A stretch of 64,000 nucleotides of DNA. It comes from Novosphingobium chloroacetimidivorans (lineage in GTDB: Bacteria; Pseudomonadota; Alphaproteobacteria; Sphingomonadales; Sphingomonadaceae). The stretch is taken from assembly GCF_014204535.1 (NCBI RefSeq), contig NZ_JACHLR010000003.1, positions 248,001 to 312,000 of the forward strand. Reading direction: 5' to 3'. The translations under genes and the position numbers were made by a program. Below the pieces are notes generated by a model, which worked only from the letters and a program-made list of their open reading frames with translations, did not search any database and had not been told where the DNA came from. Position 1 is the stretch's first letter; the number at the start of each line of letters is the position of its first letter. Shown here one piece after another: positions 41,826 to 51,223 of the stretch.

Positions 41826-44429
41826 TTAAGTTTCCGTGCCCGCCTCTCGCTTCAACTGGTAGAGCAGCTCCAGCGCCTCGCGCGGCGACAGGGCGTCGAC
41901 GTCGACCTCCTTCAGCCGCTCGCGAAGAGTGTCGCACGTCTCCTCGCGCGCGGCTTCGGCGGCGGCGAACAGGGGAAGATCACCCAACCCCGCCGCAAGG
42001 CCGCCGGTCTGCGCCCGGCCCTTCTCCAGCTTGTCGAGCACCGACTTGGCGCGACTGACGACCTTGGCCGGCACGCCGGCGAGGCGCGCGACCGCCAGGC
42101 CGTAGCTGCGATCCGCCGGGCCTTCCGCCAGTTCGTGCAGCAGGACCAAGTCGCCCTTCCACTCGCGCGCGCGGACGTGGTGGAGCGAGAGCGCGTCGCA
42201 CGTTTCGGCGAGGCGCGCCAATTCATGGTAGTGCGTGGCGAACAGGCAGCGGCAGCGATTGGTCTCATGCACCGCCTCGGCCACTGCCCAGGCGAGCGCG
42301 AGGCCGTCGTAGGTCGAGGTGCCGCGCCCGACTTCGTCCAGGATCACGAAGCTGCGCTCCGTCGCCTGCGCCAGGATGGCGGCGGTCTCCACCATCTCCA
42401 CCATGAACGTCGAGCGCCCGCGCGCCAGGTTGTCCGAGGCGCCAACGCGGCTGAACAGGCGGTCGACCAGACCGATCTTCGCGCGGGTCGCCGGGACGAA
42501 GCCGCCCGCTTGCGCCAGCAGGACGATCAGCGCGTTCTGGCGCAGGAACGTGGACTTGCCGCCCATGTTGGGGCCGCCGATCAGCCACAGCCGGTCATAC
42601 ACCGCGAGCTTGCAGTCGTTGGCGACGAAGCGCTCGCCCTGCGCAGCCAAGGCAGCCTCGACCACCGGATGGCGCCCCCCTTCGATCTCCAGGCACGCGG
42701 CATCGACGATCTCGGGCGCGCTCCAGCCGCCTTGTGCCGCGCGCTCGGCCTGTCCCGCGGCCACGTCGATGCGGGCGAGGGCGGCAGCGGTCGCGGCAAT
42801 GGCGTTGCGGGCCTCGACCACGGCGGCGACCAGTTCCTCGAAGTGCGACTCCTCCGCCGCCAGCGCGTGGCCACCGGCCTCGGCGATGCGGCTGGCTTCC
42901 TCGTGCAAGGCCAGCGCGTTGAAGCGCATCGCGCCGGCCATGGTCTGGCGGTGGGTGAAGCCGCTGTCGGGCAGCAGCAGCCTGTCGGCATGGCGCTGCG
43001 GTACTTCGACGAAATAGCCGAGCACATTGTTGTGCTTGATCTTCAGCGCCGCCACACCGGTCTCGTCGCGGTACTTGGCCTCGAGGGCAGCGATGGCGCG
43101 GCGGGCATTGCCCGACGTGCGTCGCAAGTCATCGAGCGCGGCGTCATAACCCTCGGCGATGAACCCGCCCTGCCCGCGTTCGGTCGGCGGTGCCGGTACG
43201 AGTGCGCGGCTGAGCCAGTCGACCAGCTCGCCATGGCCCGAAAGCGCCGGCAACAACCGGGTCAGCAGCACCGGCACTGCCTCTCGCCGCCCCAGCCGCT
43301 CGTGCAAGTTCCGCGCACCGCTCAGCCCGTCCCGCAACTGGCCGAGGTCGCGCGGGCTACCACGGCCCGCCACCACCCGGCCCAGCGCACGGCCGATGTC
43401 CGGCAAGGCTCGGAGCGCGCTACGCACATCCTCGCGCAGCAAGGCATCGTCGTGAAGCCAGGCGACAAGCTCCAGCCGCTCGGCGATCTGCTGCCGGTCG
43501 GTCAGCGGCGCCGACAAGTCGTCCGCCAGTTGTCGCGCCCCGGCGCCGGTGACGCACCGGTCGATCGCATCGATCAGGCTTCCCTTGCGCTGGCCCTGGC
43601 TCGACTGGAGGATCTCCAGACTGGCACGGGTCGCCTCGTCCATCGCCAGCGTCGTATCGGACCCGCGCGCCTCGGGCGGCAGCAGCAGCGGCAGCTTGCC
43701 GCGCCCGACATGCTCCAGATAAGCGACGAGCCCGCCCGCCGCCGCCAGCATCGCGCGGCCGAACATGCCAAACCCGTCGAGCGTGGCAACGCCATGCACC
43801 GCCTTCAGCCGCGCCTCGCCGCCCTCGCTTGCGAAGTCGCGCGCCGGGCGCGGAATGCTGTCGAGCGGCAGGTCCCAGCCCTCCGGCGCCACCACTTCGC
43901 TCGCGCCGAGGCGAGCGAGCGCCGCGCCCATGCGATCGGGCGCGCACTCCTCCAGCTCCATGCGCCCAGTCGAGATGTCGACCGCAGCGATGCCGACCAC
44001 CCCTCGCACCTCGCACACTGCCGCGAGCACGTTGGCGCGTCGCGGCTCCAGCAGCGCTTCCTCGGTCAGCGTGCCCGCCGTTACGAACCGCACGATATCG
44101 CGCGCCACCAGGGTCTTGGAGCCGCCGCGCTTCTTGGCCTCCGCCGGGCTCTCCACCTGCTCGGCGATGGCGACGCGGCAGCCGGCGCGGATCAGGCGGG
44201 CGAGGTAGCCTTCGGAGGAATGCACCGGCACGCCGCACATCGGGATCGGCGCGCCGTTGTGCTCGCCCCGGCTGGTCAGCGAGATGTCGAGTATGCTCGC
44301 GGCCGTCTTCGCGTCCTCGAAGAACAGCTCGAAGAAGTCACCCATGCGGTAGAACAGCAGGCAATCGCCCGCCTCCTCGCGCAAGGCGAGGTACTGGGCC
44401 ATCATCGGAGTGGGGGCGGCATCTGCCAT
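41826..44429 (-). CDS. mutS: DNA mismatch repair protein MutS
   Basis: Mismatch-recognition ATPase. 867 residues from ATG at 44429, normal for MutS. Order: mismatch-binding domain with PMMAQYLALREEAGDCLLFY and the RMGDFFELFFEDA Phe-x-Glu motif, connector, core/lever domains, clamp, and the ATPase with Walker A GGPNMGGKSTFLRQ (about 615-625), FMVEMVETAAIL, Walker B SFVILDEVGRGTSTYDG and ATHYHELARL. A further 48 upstream codons overlap the divergent gap and are rejected. mutL is not in the window. It diverges from maeB over 115 bp. Confidence 0.97.
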   Translation of the reverse strand: MADAAPTPMMAQYLALREEAGDCLLFYRMGDFFELFFEDAKTAASILDISLTSRGEHNGAPIPMCGVPVHSSEGYLARLIRAGCRVAIAEQVESPAEAKKRGGSKTLVARDIVRFVTAGTLTEEALLEPRRANVLAAVCEVRGVVGIAAVDISTGRMELEECAPDRMGAALARLGASEVVAPEGWDLPLDSIPRPARDFASEGGEARLKAVHGVATLDGFGMFGRAMLAAAGGLVAYLEHVGRGKLPLLLPPEARGSDTTLAMDEATRASLEILQSSQGQRKGSLIDAIDRCVTGAGARQLADDLSAPLTDRQQIAERLELVAWLHDDALLREDVRSALRALPDIGRALGRVVAGRGSPRDLGQLRDGLSGARNLHERLGRREAVPVLLTRLLPALSGHGELVDWLSRALVPAPPTERGQGGFIAEGYDAALDDLRRTSGNARRAIAALEAKYRDETGVAALKIKHNNVLGYFVEVPQRHADRLLLPDSGFTHRQTMAGAMRFNALALHEEASRIAEAGGHALAAEESHFEELVAAVVEARNAIAATAAALARIDVAAGQAERAAQGGWSAPEIVDAACLEIEGGRHPVVEAALAAQGERFVANDCKLAVYDRLWLIGGPNMGGKSTFLRQNALIVLLAQAGGFVPATRAKIGLVDRLFSRVGASDNLARGRSTFMVEMVETAAILAQATERSFVILDEVGRGTSTYDGLALAWAVAEAVHETNRCRCLFATHYHELARLAETCDALSLHHVRAREWKGDLVLLHELAEGPADRSYGLAVARLAGVPAKVVSRAKSVLDKLEKGRAQTGGLAAGLGDLPLFAAAEAAREETCDTLRERLKEVDVDALSPREALELLYQLKREAGTET

Positions 44430-44520
44430 TGCGCCACCGGTTAGCGCCACCGACGACGATTCGGAAAGCGTTCGAGGTGAGCTTTCCCCTACCAAGACCG
44501 ACATACATTGGTTAGGGCCG

Positions 44521-44536
44521 CTCCCGATTGCGGGAG
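44521..44536 (+). promoter_or_regulatory. Hairpin overlapping the maeB ribosome binding site
   Basis: CTCCCG-ATTG-CGGGAG, a perfect 6-bp stem with a four-base loop. The 3' arm contains GGGAG, the best Shine-Dalgarno candidate for the GTG at 44545 (eight-base spacing). Folding would hide that site. Confidence 0.4.
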
Positions 44537-44544
44537 ACAAGAGC

Positions 44545-46806
44545 GTGTCCGAAGAAACCAGGGTCCAGTTCACCGAGCGCGAGGCGCTGTTCTACCACCA
44601 GACGATCCGCCCTGGTAAGATCGAGATCATCGCGTCGAAGCCGATGGCGACGCAGCGCGACCTGTCGCTCGCCTACTCGCCCGGCGTCGCCGTGCCGGTG
44701 CAGGCGATCGCCGACAATCCCGCAGACGCGTATGAGTACACCGCCAAGGGCAACCTCGTCGCGGTGATCTCCAACGGCACCGCGATCCTGGGCATGGGCA
44801 ACCTTGGCGCACTCGCCTCCAAGCCGGTGATGGAAGGCAAGGCGGTGCTGTTCAAGCGCTTCGCCGACGTCGATTCGATCGACATCGAGCTCGCCACCGA
44901 GGACCCGGATGCCTTCATCGAGGCCGTCGCGCTGATGGAGCCGAGCTTCGGCGGGATCAACCTGGAAGACATCAAGGCGCCCGAGTGCTTCATCATCGAG
45001 CAGGCCCTGCGTGAGCGGATGAAGATCCCGGTCATGCACGATGACCAGCACGGCACCGCGATCATCGCCGCCGCCGGCGTGCTCAACGCCTGCTTCATCA
45101 CCGGCCGCAAGCTGGAGGACGTGAAGGTCGCGGTGAACGGCGCCGGCGCGTCGGCGCTGGCCTGCACCGCTCTGATCAAGTCGATGGGCGTGCGCCACGA
45201 GAACGTGATCGTGTGCGACACCAAGGGCGTGATCTACCAGGGCCGCGCCAATGTCGATCAGTTCAAGTCGGCCCACGCGGCCAGCACCGACAAGCGCACC
45301 CTGGCCGAAGCGATGGTGGGCGCGGACATCTTCCTCGGCCTCTCGGCCAAGGGCGCGGTGACGCAGGACATGGTCAAGACCATGGCCGATCAGCCGATCA
45401 TCTTCGCCATGGCGAACCCCGACCCGGAGATCACCCCGCCCGACGCGATGGCAGTGCGTCCGGACGCGATCGTCGCTACCGGCCGCTCTGACTATCCCAA
45501 CCAGGTCAACAACGTCCTGGGCTTCCCCTTCATCTTCCGCGGCGCGCTGGACGTGCGGGCCACCGCGATCAACGAGGAGATGAAGATCGCCGCCGCCCGC
45601 GCCATCGCCGAGCTGGCGCGCGAGCAGGTGCCCGAGGAAGTCGCCGCCGCCTATGGCAAGAACCACCAGTTCGGCCGCGACTACATCATCCCCGCACCGT
45701 TCGATCCGCGCCTGATGGAGCGCGTGTCCTCCGCCGTCGCCAAGGCGGCGATGGACTCGGGCGTGGCGCAAAAGGCCATCGAGGACTTCGACGCCTATCG
45801 CCATTCGTTGAAGGCCCGGCTGAACCCGACCACTTCGGTGCTCACCAGCGTCTATGCAAAGGTGAAGTCCGAGCCCAAGCGGATGATCTTCGCCGAAGCC
45901 GAGCACGACGTGGTGCTGCGCGCGGCGGTTCAGTATCGCGAGTTCGGCTATGGCGAGCCGGTGCTGGTCGGTCGCACCCAGGCGGTAATCGACAAGATGG
46001 TCGAGCTGGGCGTCGGCAATCCCGAGAGCTACGAGATCCAGAACTCGCTGGTGTCCGAGCATGTCGAGCCGATGGTGGCGATGCTGTACGAGCGACTGCA
46101 GCGCCGCGGCTTCCTGGAGCGCGATGTGCGCCGCATGGTCAACCAGGACCGCAACGTCTTCGCCTCGGGCCTGCTCAAGCTGGGCGTCGGCGATGCCATG
46201 ATCACCGGCATGACCCGCACCTTCGCGCAATCCATCAAGGAAGTGCGCCAGGTGCTGGACCCGAAGGAAGGCGCGCTGCCGTTCGGCATCCACATGCTGG
46301 TGGCCAAGAACCACACCGTGTTCATGTCCGACACCACGATCAACGAGCGGCCCTCCCCTGCTGATCTGGCGGTCATCGCGCGCGAGACGGCGGCCGTGGC
46401 ACGGCGACTGGGCCATGAGCCGCGGGTGGCGTTCCTGTCCTACTCGACCTTCGGCAATCCCGGCGGTCGCTGGCTGGAAAACATCCGCGCGGCGGTGCAC
46501 CTGCTGGACCAGGAGGCGCAGGACTTCGAGTACGAGGGCGATCTTGCGCCCGATGCGGCGCTCAACCCCAACATCATGAAGCTCTACCCGTTCTCCCGCC
46601 TTTCGGCGCCGGCGAACGTGCTGATCATGCCGGGGCTGCAATCGGCCAACATCTCGGCCAAGCTGCTGCGCGAACTGGGCGGGGCGACCACGATCGGGCC
46701 GATGCTGATCGGCATGGAAAAGCCCGTGCAGGTGGTGCCGATGACCGCCATCGCGCCGGACGTGCTGACCAGCGCCGTGCTGGCGGCGAGCGGCGTGGCG
46801 GGCTGA
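44545..46806 (+). CDS. maeB: NADP-dependent malic enzyme, hybrid with phosphotransacetylase-like domain
   Basis: Oxidative decarboxylation of malate to pyruvate. 753 residues from GTG at 44545. The malic enzyme part (1 to about 430) shows DLSLAYSPGVAVPVQAIADN, GNLVAVISNGTAILGMGNLG, KIPVMHDDQHGTAIIAAAGV, VAVNGAGASALACTALIKSM, and ANPDPEITPP. The remainder is the PTA/PTB-like domain (FAEAEHDVVLRAAVQYREFG, INERPSPADLAVIARETAAV, VLIMPGLQSANISAKLLREL), usually regulatory and non-catalytic in MaeB. No ATG lies before the conserved start. Monocistronic, followed by repeat C3. Confidence 0.95.
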   Translation: MSEETRVQFTEREALFYHQTIRPGKIEIIASKPMATQRDLSLAYSPGVAVPVQAIADNPADAYEYTAKGNLVAVISNGTAILGMGNLGALASKPVMEGKAVLFKRFADVDSIDIELATEDPDAFIEAVALMEPSFGGINLEDIKAPECFIIEQALRERMKIPVMHDDQHGTAIIAAAGVLNACFITGRKLEDVKVAVNGAGASALACTALIKSMGVRHENVIVCDTKGVIYQGRANVDQFKSAHAASTDKRTLAEAMVGADIFLGLSAKGAVTQDMVKTMADQPIIFAMANPDPEITPPDAMAVRPDAIVATGRSDYPNQVNNVLGFPFIFRGALDVRATAINEEMKIAAARAIAELAREQVPEEVAAAYGKNHQFGRDYIIPAPFDPRLMERVSSAVAKAAMDSGVAQKAIEDFDAYRHSLKARLNPTTSVLTSVYAKVKSEPKRMIFAEAEHDVVLRAAVQYREFGYGEPVLVGRTQAVIDKMVELGVGNPESYEIQNSLVSEHVEPMVAMLYERLQRRGFLERDVRRMVNQDRNVFASGLLKLGVGDAMITGMTRTFAQSIKEVRQVLDPKEGALPFGIHMLVAKNHTVFMSDTTINERPSPADLAVIARETAAVARRLGHEPRVAFLSYSTFGNPGGRWLENIRAAVHLLDQEAQDFEYEGDLAPDAALNPNIMKLYPFSRLSAPANVLIMPGLQSANISAKLLRELGGATTIGPMLIGMEKPVQVVPMTAIAPDVLTSAVLAASGVAG

Positions 46807-46808
46807 AC

Positions 46809-46965
46809 TTATCCTCTCCCCGGCGGGGAGAGGATAGCGAAGCTTGTTCCGTCAGGAACTAGCGCAGCTTGGAGAGGGATGCGGGCGCACTCTGCCCTCT
46901 CCAACTCCGGCTAAGTCGCTAACGCGCCTAAGCCTCCATATCCTCTCCCCGGCGGGGAGAGGATC
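46809..46965. repeat. Palindromic repeat C3
   Basis: Outer hairpins ATCCTCTCCCCGGCGGGGAG and ATCCTCTCCCCGGCGGGGAG are near-identical at both ends. Inner GCGAAGCTTGTTCCG, AACTAGCGCAGCTTGGAGAG and CCCTCTCCAACTCCGGC follow the family order. Between convergent maeB and the TauE gene. Confidence 0.8.
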
Positions 46966-46971
46966 ATGCGC

Positions 46972-47736
46972 TCAAAACCACGCCTTGTAGATACCGAACC
47001 CGCTGGTCAGCGTCAGCACCACGCCGACGAGGATCAGCATCGACTTGACCGGGATGCGCTTGGCAGCGACGGCCCCGATCGGAGAGGCCGCGACGCCGCC
47101 GATCAGGAGGCCCAGCGTTCCGCCGGCAACCTGCGCGACGCCGATGTGCACGATGAACGCGATCGACACCGTCACTGTCAGGAAGAACTCGACCGCGCTG
47201 ACGGTGCCCACCACCCGGCGCGGGTCGCCGCCCTGGATCAGCAGGTTGGAGGTCACCACCGGTCCCCAGCCCCCGCCTCCCGCGGCATCGAGGAAGCCGC
47301 CGACGAGGCCAAGCGGGGCGATCATCTTCACCTTCTTGATCTTGGGCGGATAGAGCAGCCCGCGCACCAGCAGCCACACGCCGATCAGGGCCAGATAGAC
47401 CAGCACGAACGGCTTCACCACGCTCGCGTCCAATGAGGAGAGCACATAGGCGCCCAGGATGCCGCCGACCATGCCGGGGATCAGCAGGCTGAAGAACAGC
47501 TTCTTGTCGATGTTGCCATGAAGCAGATGGCTGATACCGGACGTAGCGGTGGTGAAGCACTCGACCAGATGGACGCGCTGCGAGGCGAGTGCAGGCGGCA
47601 CTCCCAGCACGCCCACCAGCAGCGTGTTCGAGATGACCCCGAACGCCATGCCGAGCGCACCGTCGACCAGCTGCGCTGCGAAACCCACCCCGATGAAGGG
47701 GAGCAGTGCTGCCCAGTCGAAACTTCCAAGGTCCAT
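46972..47736 (-). CDS. Sulfite exporter TauE/SafE family permease
   Basis: 254 residues, about eight membrane helices. Family markers are GVGFAAQLVDGALGMAFGVI at the N-terminus, the sequence RVHLVECFTTATSGISHLLH and the repeated glycine-rich AAGGGGWGPVVTSNLLIQGG in the second half, followed by GTVSAVEFFLTVTVS. Members export sulfite, sulfoacetate or similar anions; the substrate here is unknown. It is a lone minus-strand gene flanked by repeats C3 and C4. Confidence 0.88.
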   Translation of the reverse strand: MDLGSFDWAALLPFIGVGFAAQLVDGALGMAFGVISNTLLVGVLGVPPALASQRVHLVECFTTATSGISHLLHGNIDKKLFFSLLIPGMVGGILGAYVLSSLDASVVKPFVLVYLALIGVWLLVRGLLYPPKIKKVKMIAPLGLVGGFLDAAGGGGWGPVVTSNLLIQGGDPRRVVGTVSAVEFFLTVTVSIAFIVHIGVAQVAGGTLGLLIGGVAASPIGAVAAKRIPVKSMLILVGVVLTLTSGFGIYKAWF

Positions 47737-47846
47737 TCAGGTCGACTCCGTCGGCATTGTCGATCCTGCTGGTAGAGATGCTGAACGCGAGCGCTACCCC
47801 TGAAATGTTGTCCCAATGCAAGCGGGGCTTTGCGGGAGCGTACCCT

Positions 47847-48016
47847 TGCCCTCTCCCCGGTCGGGGAGAGGATACGAAGGCTTGCCAGCTTGGCTGGTTA
47901 GCCGCAGTTGGAGAGGGGTTTGTGCACTCTCAATCGTCGGAAAACCCCTCTCCCAGCTTCGCTAGCCACTTACGCGGCGAGCTGCGCTACCTCTCCCGGG
48001 AGGGGGGAGAGGGCAA
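47847..48016. repeat. Palindromic repeat C4
   Basis: Outer hairpins CCCTCTCCCCGGTCGGGGAG and CTCTCCCGGGAGGGGGGAGA. Inner GGCTTGCCAGCTTGGCTGGTTAG hairpin region, GCCGCAGTTGGAGAGG and CCCCTCTCCCAGCTTC. Fills most of the 286-bp TauE-pirin gap. Confidence 0.8.
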
Positions 48017-48022
48017 GGATGT

Positions 48023-48721
48023 TCAAGCCGCATCCACCATCACGATCTCGCTGTCTTCCAGCGCGGTGATGCGCAGCACGTCGAGGTCGCTGATCGCCGC
48101 GCCGTCGCGTGCGTTGACGCGGTGTTCGTCGATCTGCACCGCGCCAGTCGCGGGCACCAGGTAGGCCTTGCGGTCGCGTCCCAGCGGGTACTCGGCCGTC
48201 TCGCCCGCCTTCAGCGTCGCCCCGACGACGCGGGCGTCGGTGCGGATCGGCAGCGCGTCGTCATCGTTGGCATAGCCCGACGCCAGCGTCACGAACTTGC
48301 CCGAGCGCTCGCCCTTGGGGAATGGCTTGGCCCCCCACGACGGCGCTTCGCCCTGGCGCGTCGGGATGATCCAGATCTGGAAGATGCGGGTCTCCACGTC
48401 TTCCATGTTGTATTCGGAGTGGCGGATGCCGGTGCCGGCCGACATCACCTGGACGTCACCCGCTTCGGTGCGGCCCTTGTTGCCCAGGTTGTCCTCGTGC
48501 GTGATCGCACCTTCGCGCACGTAGGTGATGATCTCCATGTCGCGGTGCGGGTGCGGCGGAAAGCCGGTGCCGGCCTGGATCACGTCGTCGTTCCACACCC
48601 GCAGGTTGCCCCAGTGGGTGCGCTTGGGATCATGGTAGCCGGCGAACGAGAAGTGGTGCTTGGCGTTCAGCCAGCCGTGGTTGTCACCGCCAAGGCTGTC
48701 GAAGGGGCGCAGCTCGATCAT
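48023..48721 (-). CDS. Pirin family protein (YhaK/quercetinase-like)
   Basis: Bicupin protein, 232 residues. The N-terminal cupin has the metal motif GFPPHPHRDMEIITYV and VMSAGTGIRHSEYNM; blocks HFSFAGYHDPKRTHWGNLRV and IFQIWIIPTRQGEAPSWGAK are typical. Some pirins have quercetin dioxygenase or redox-sensing roles. It diverges from the LysR gene across 117 bp, so the LysR protein probably controls it, a frequent arrangement. Confidence 0.92.
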   Translation of the reverse strand: MIELRPFDSLGGDNHGWLNAKHHFSFAGYHDPKRTHWGNLRVWNDDVIQAGTGFPPHPHRDMEIITYVREGAITHEDNLGNKGRTEAGDVQVMSAGTGIRHSEYNMEDVETRIFQIWIIPTRQGEAPSWGAKPFPKGERSGKFVTLASGYANDDDALPIRTDARVVGATLKAGETAEYPLGRDRKAYLVPATGAVQIDEHRVNARDGAAISDLDVLRITALEDSEIVMVDAA

Positions 48722-48838
48722 GGTCGTGTCTCCTGTGCCGCGGGCGGAGCGCCTCGCGTCTTGAGACAGGATCTAGCGCTTGCCAGCTTGCCTGATCAGA
48801 TGGATAAAGTCGATCCGATCGTTCAGGGAAATAGTCAA

Positions 48839-49768
48839 GTGAGCAATCCGGGTACGCCCACTCTCGACCAGCTCAACATCCTGCTCGCCATAGTCGACAC
48901 CGGCAGCTTCGCCGCGGCCGCGCGCAAGATGAACCGCGCGGTTTCCGCCATCAGCTACGGCATCAGCAACCTGGAGGCGCAGCTGGGGCTCACCCTGTTC
49001 GACCGCGAGGGTACCCGGCGGCCCAAGCTGACCGATGCCGGCCGCGCCGTCCTGCTGGAAGCGCGCGCGGCCGCGCTGGTGATCGACGGGCTGCGCGCCA
49101 AGGTGAAAGGGCTGCTCGATGGCCTGGAGGCGGAAGTCGACCTCGCCGTCGATGTCATGCTGCCGTCCGAGCGGCTCGGCCGGGTCCTGCGCGGCTTCCG
49201 CGAGGAGTTCCCGACCGTCCAACTGCGCCTCCATGTCGAGGCGCTGGGCGCGGTGACGGCGATGGTGCTGGACGGAGGCGCCGGCATCGGGCTTTCCGGT
49301 CCGCTGTCCACGGGCGTTCCAGGCATCGAAAGCCGGCTTGCCGGATCGGTGCCGATGGTGCCGGTCGCCGCGCCCGATCATCCGCTGGGGCGCATGTCGG
49401 AGATCCCACCCGGCGCCGGGCGCGAGCACATCCAGCTGGTGCTCACCGATCGCTCGCGCTTCACCGAGGGCCAGGATTTCTCCGTGATGAGCCCCAAGAC
49501 CTGGCGCCTGTCGGACCTGAGTGCCAAGCACGCGCTGCTGCGCGAGGGGATCGGCTGGGGCAACATGCCGCTGCCGATGATCGAGCCGGACCTGGTTGCC
49601 GGCACGCTGGTGCGGCTGGCCATGCCCGACCATGTCGGCGGGACCTATCGCTTCTCCGGGATCTGGTGTCGCGCCAAGCCGCCGGGGCCGGCCGCCACCT
49701 GGCTGCTGGAGCAGTTCGTCGAGCTGGGGCGCAAGGACCGTGAGCTGGAGGGGATGGCCGATGTCTGA
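48839..49768 (+). CDS. LysR-family transcriptional regulator
   Basis: 309 residues from GTG at 48839 (AGGGA nine bases upstream); ATG at 48800 would add 13. N-terminal winged helix: TLDQLNILLAIVDTGSFAAA, ARKMNRAVSAISYGISNLEA, QLGLTLFDREGTRRPKLTDA. The rest is the periplasmic-binding-like effector domain. Divergent pirin gene is the likely target; the gap contains the palindrome CTGATCAG (48792-48799) as a possible half-site pair. The stop overlaps the start of the TMEM175-type gene by eight bases, so they are co-transcribed. Confidence 0.9.
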   Translation: MSNPGTPTLDQLNILLAIVDTGSFAAAARKMNRAVSAISYGISNLEAQLGLTLFDREGTRRPKLTDAGRAVLLEARAAALVIDGLRAKVKGLLDGLEAEVDLAVDVMLPSERLGRVLRGFREEFPTVQLRLHVEALGAVTAMVLDGGAGIGLSGPLSTGVPGIESRLAGSVPMVPVAAPDHPLGRMSEIPPGAGREHIQLVLTDRSRFTEGQDFSVMSPKTWRLSDLSAKHALLREGIGWGNMPLPMIEPDLVAGTLVRLAMPDHVGGTYRFSGIWCRAKPPGPAATWLLEQFVELGRKDRELEGMADV

Positions 49769-50372
49769 GCGACCGAGTCCCCATCGACCGAAGGCCATGA
49801 CGCCGGGCCGCATGGAGGCGTTCACCGACGGCGTGGTGGCGATCATCATCACCATCATGGTCCTGGAGCTGAAGGTGCCGCGCGACGGCAGCCTGGCGGC
49901 GCTGTCGGACGCAGCGCCGATCCTGCTCGCCTACGTGCTCTCGTTCATCAACGTCGGCTTGTACTGGAACAACCACCACCACTTGCTGCATGCGACCGAT
50001 CGGGTGGACGGCAAGGTGCTGTGGGCCAACCTGTTCCTGCTGTTCTGGCTCTCGCTGGTGCCCTTCGTCATCCGCTGGCTGGATGAGAGCGGCTTCTCCC
50101 CCATGGCGACCGCGTCGTACGGCGTCGTGCTGGGCATGGCGGCGGTGGGCTACACCCTGCTCGAACGCGCGATCATCGCCTGCAACGGCCGGGACTCCGC
50201 GCTGGCCGACGCGATCGGCAGCGACCTCAAGGGCTGGGCATCGATCGCGTTCTACGTGGTGGCGGTGCCTGCCGCCTTCCATGCACGGCCGGTGTCGCTG
50301 GCGCTCTATGCGGCGGTCGTGCTGCTATGGCTGGTGCCGGACCGGCGGATCGAACGGGCGTTGCGAGCGTGA
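49761..50372 (+). CDS. TMEM175-family potassium channel-like membrane protein
   Basis: 203 residues from ATG at 49761, overlapping the LysR stop. The signature RMEAFTDGVVAIIITIMVLE in the first helix corresponds to the (F/Y)SDG(V/I)xAIxxT motif of bacterial TMEM175 channels, with Thr for Ser. Next comes VGLYWNNHHHLLHATDRVDG, then further helices, about six in all. Bacterial homologues are potassium-selective. Following the regulator gene so closely suggests a shared transcript, but no functional link is known. Confidence 0.85.
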   Translation: MSERPSPHRPKAMTPGRMEAFTDGVVAIIITIMVLELKVPRDGSLAALSDAAPILLAYVLSFINVGLYWNNHHHLLHATDRVDGKVLWANLFLLFWLSLVPFVIRWLDESGFSPMATASYGVVLGMAAVGYTLLERAIIACNGRDSALADAIGSDLKGWASIAFYVVAVPAAFHARPVSLALYAAVVLLWLVPDRRIERALRA

Positions 50373-50405
50373 TTTCCCCTCCCCGGCGGGGAGAGGATGG
50401 GTTTC

Positions 50406-51119
50406 TCACGCCGCGTGCGGCTCGGCTGCCGAGGGGTGCGCCATGCAGGCGAACGTGCCGCCCAGGATCAGCGCACCGGCCAAGATCAGCGGCAGCGTCA
50501 GCCCGCTCTGGGTGACCAGCAGCGCGCCCAGCGCCGCGCCCGCGAAGATCGCGGCGACGCTGGCGATGCGGCGCCCCCAGTTGGGATTGCTGCCACCCGC
50601 GACGGAGGAGTCCGCGGCAAGCCCGGTAACGGTCAACGTCAGCACCGTGGTGGTCAGGTCGGGCACCTTCAGCTGGCGGATCGTCGCGTTGCGGAAACCC
50701 ATGGCAAGGCCGGTCAGCGCGATGATCGCGTAGACGCCCCATTCGGGCGACTGGCGGGGCACGTCGAAGCCGGTCGCCACCGCGGCGGCGATCCACAGCA
50801 GCACCGCCTCGACCGAAGCCGCGACCAGCAGCCAACGGCGCAGCGGCAGGCCGGCGTGGTGCTTGCCCACGCGCCCTGCAACCAGCGCGCCGATCATGAA
50901 GGCTGCGATCGCCGTCAGATAGGGTGCGACCTTGAAACCCGGCGTGCCCGCCGCGGCAAAGCCGAGGAATACGACATTGCCCGTCATGTTGGCGGTGAAG
51001 ACCTTGCCCAGGCCCAGGACGCTGATCGCATCGACGAGGCCGGTCGTCACCGACAGCAGCAACAGCAAGCGGTGGAGCGGCGGCAGGCCGGTGGGCGTGG
51101 GTACGGGTGCGGGCGTCAT
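50406..51119 (-). CDS. YoaK family (DUF1275) membrane protein
   Basis: 237 residues, six to seven membrane helices. Typical features: LLLLLSVTTGLVDAISVLGL, the block GKVFTANMTGNVVFLGFA, and GLAMGFRNATIRQLKVPDLT with TTVLTLTVTGLAADS. The family is widespread and of unknown function. It is transcribed toward the TMEM175-type gene; a single-arm GGGGAGAGGAT relic of a palindromic repeat lies in the 33-bp space between them. Confidence 0.87.
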   Translation of the reverse strand: MTPAPVPTPTGLPPLHRLLLLLSVTTGLVDAISVLGLGKVFTANMTGNVVFLGFAAAGTPGFKVAPYLTAIAAFMIGALVAGRVGKHHAGLPLRRWLLVAASVEAVLLWIAAAVATGFDVPRQSPEWGVYAIIALTGLAMGFRNATIRQLKVPDLTTTVLTLTVTGLAADSSVAGGSNPNWGRRIASVAAIFAGAALGALLVTQSGLTLPLILAGALILGGTFACMAHPSAAEPHAA

Positions 51120-51223
51120 GCGGATGTCCTTGGCGATTGATGCTCGGACACCCTGCTACCCGGGTCCGCACCATCGATGCAGCCGCATAAAGTGAGGCTG
51201 ATCGTTCGACAGATCAGAAAAGC

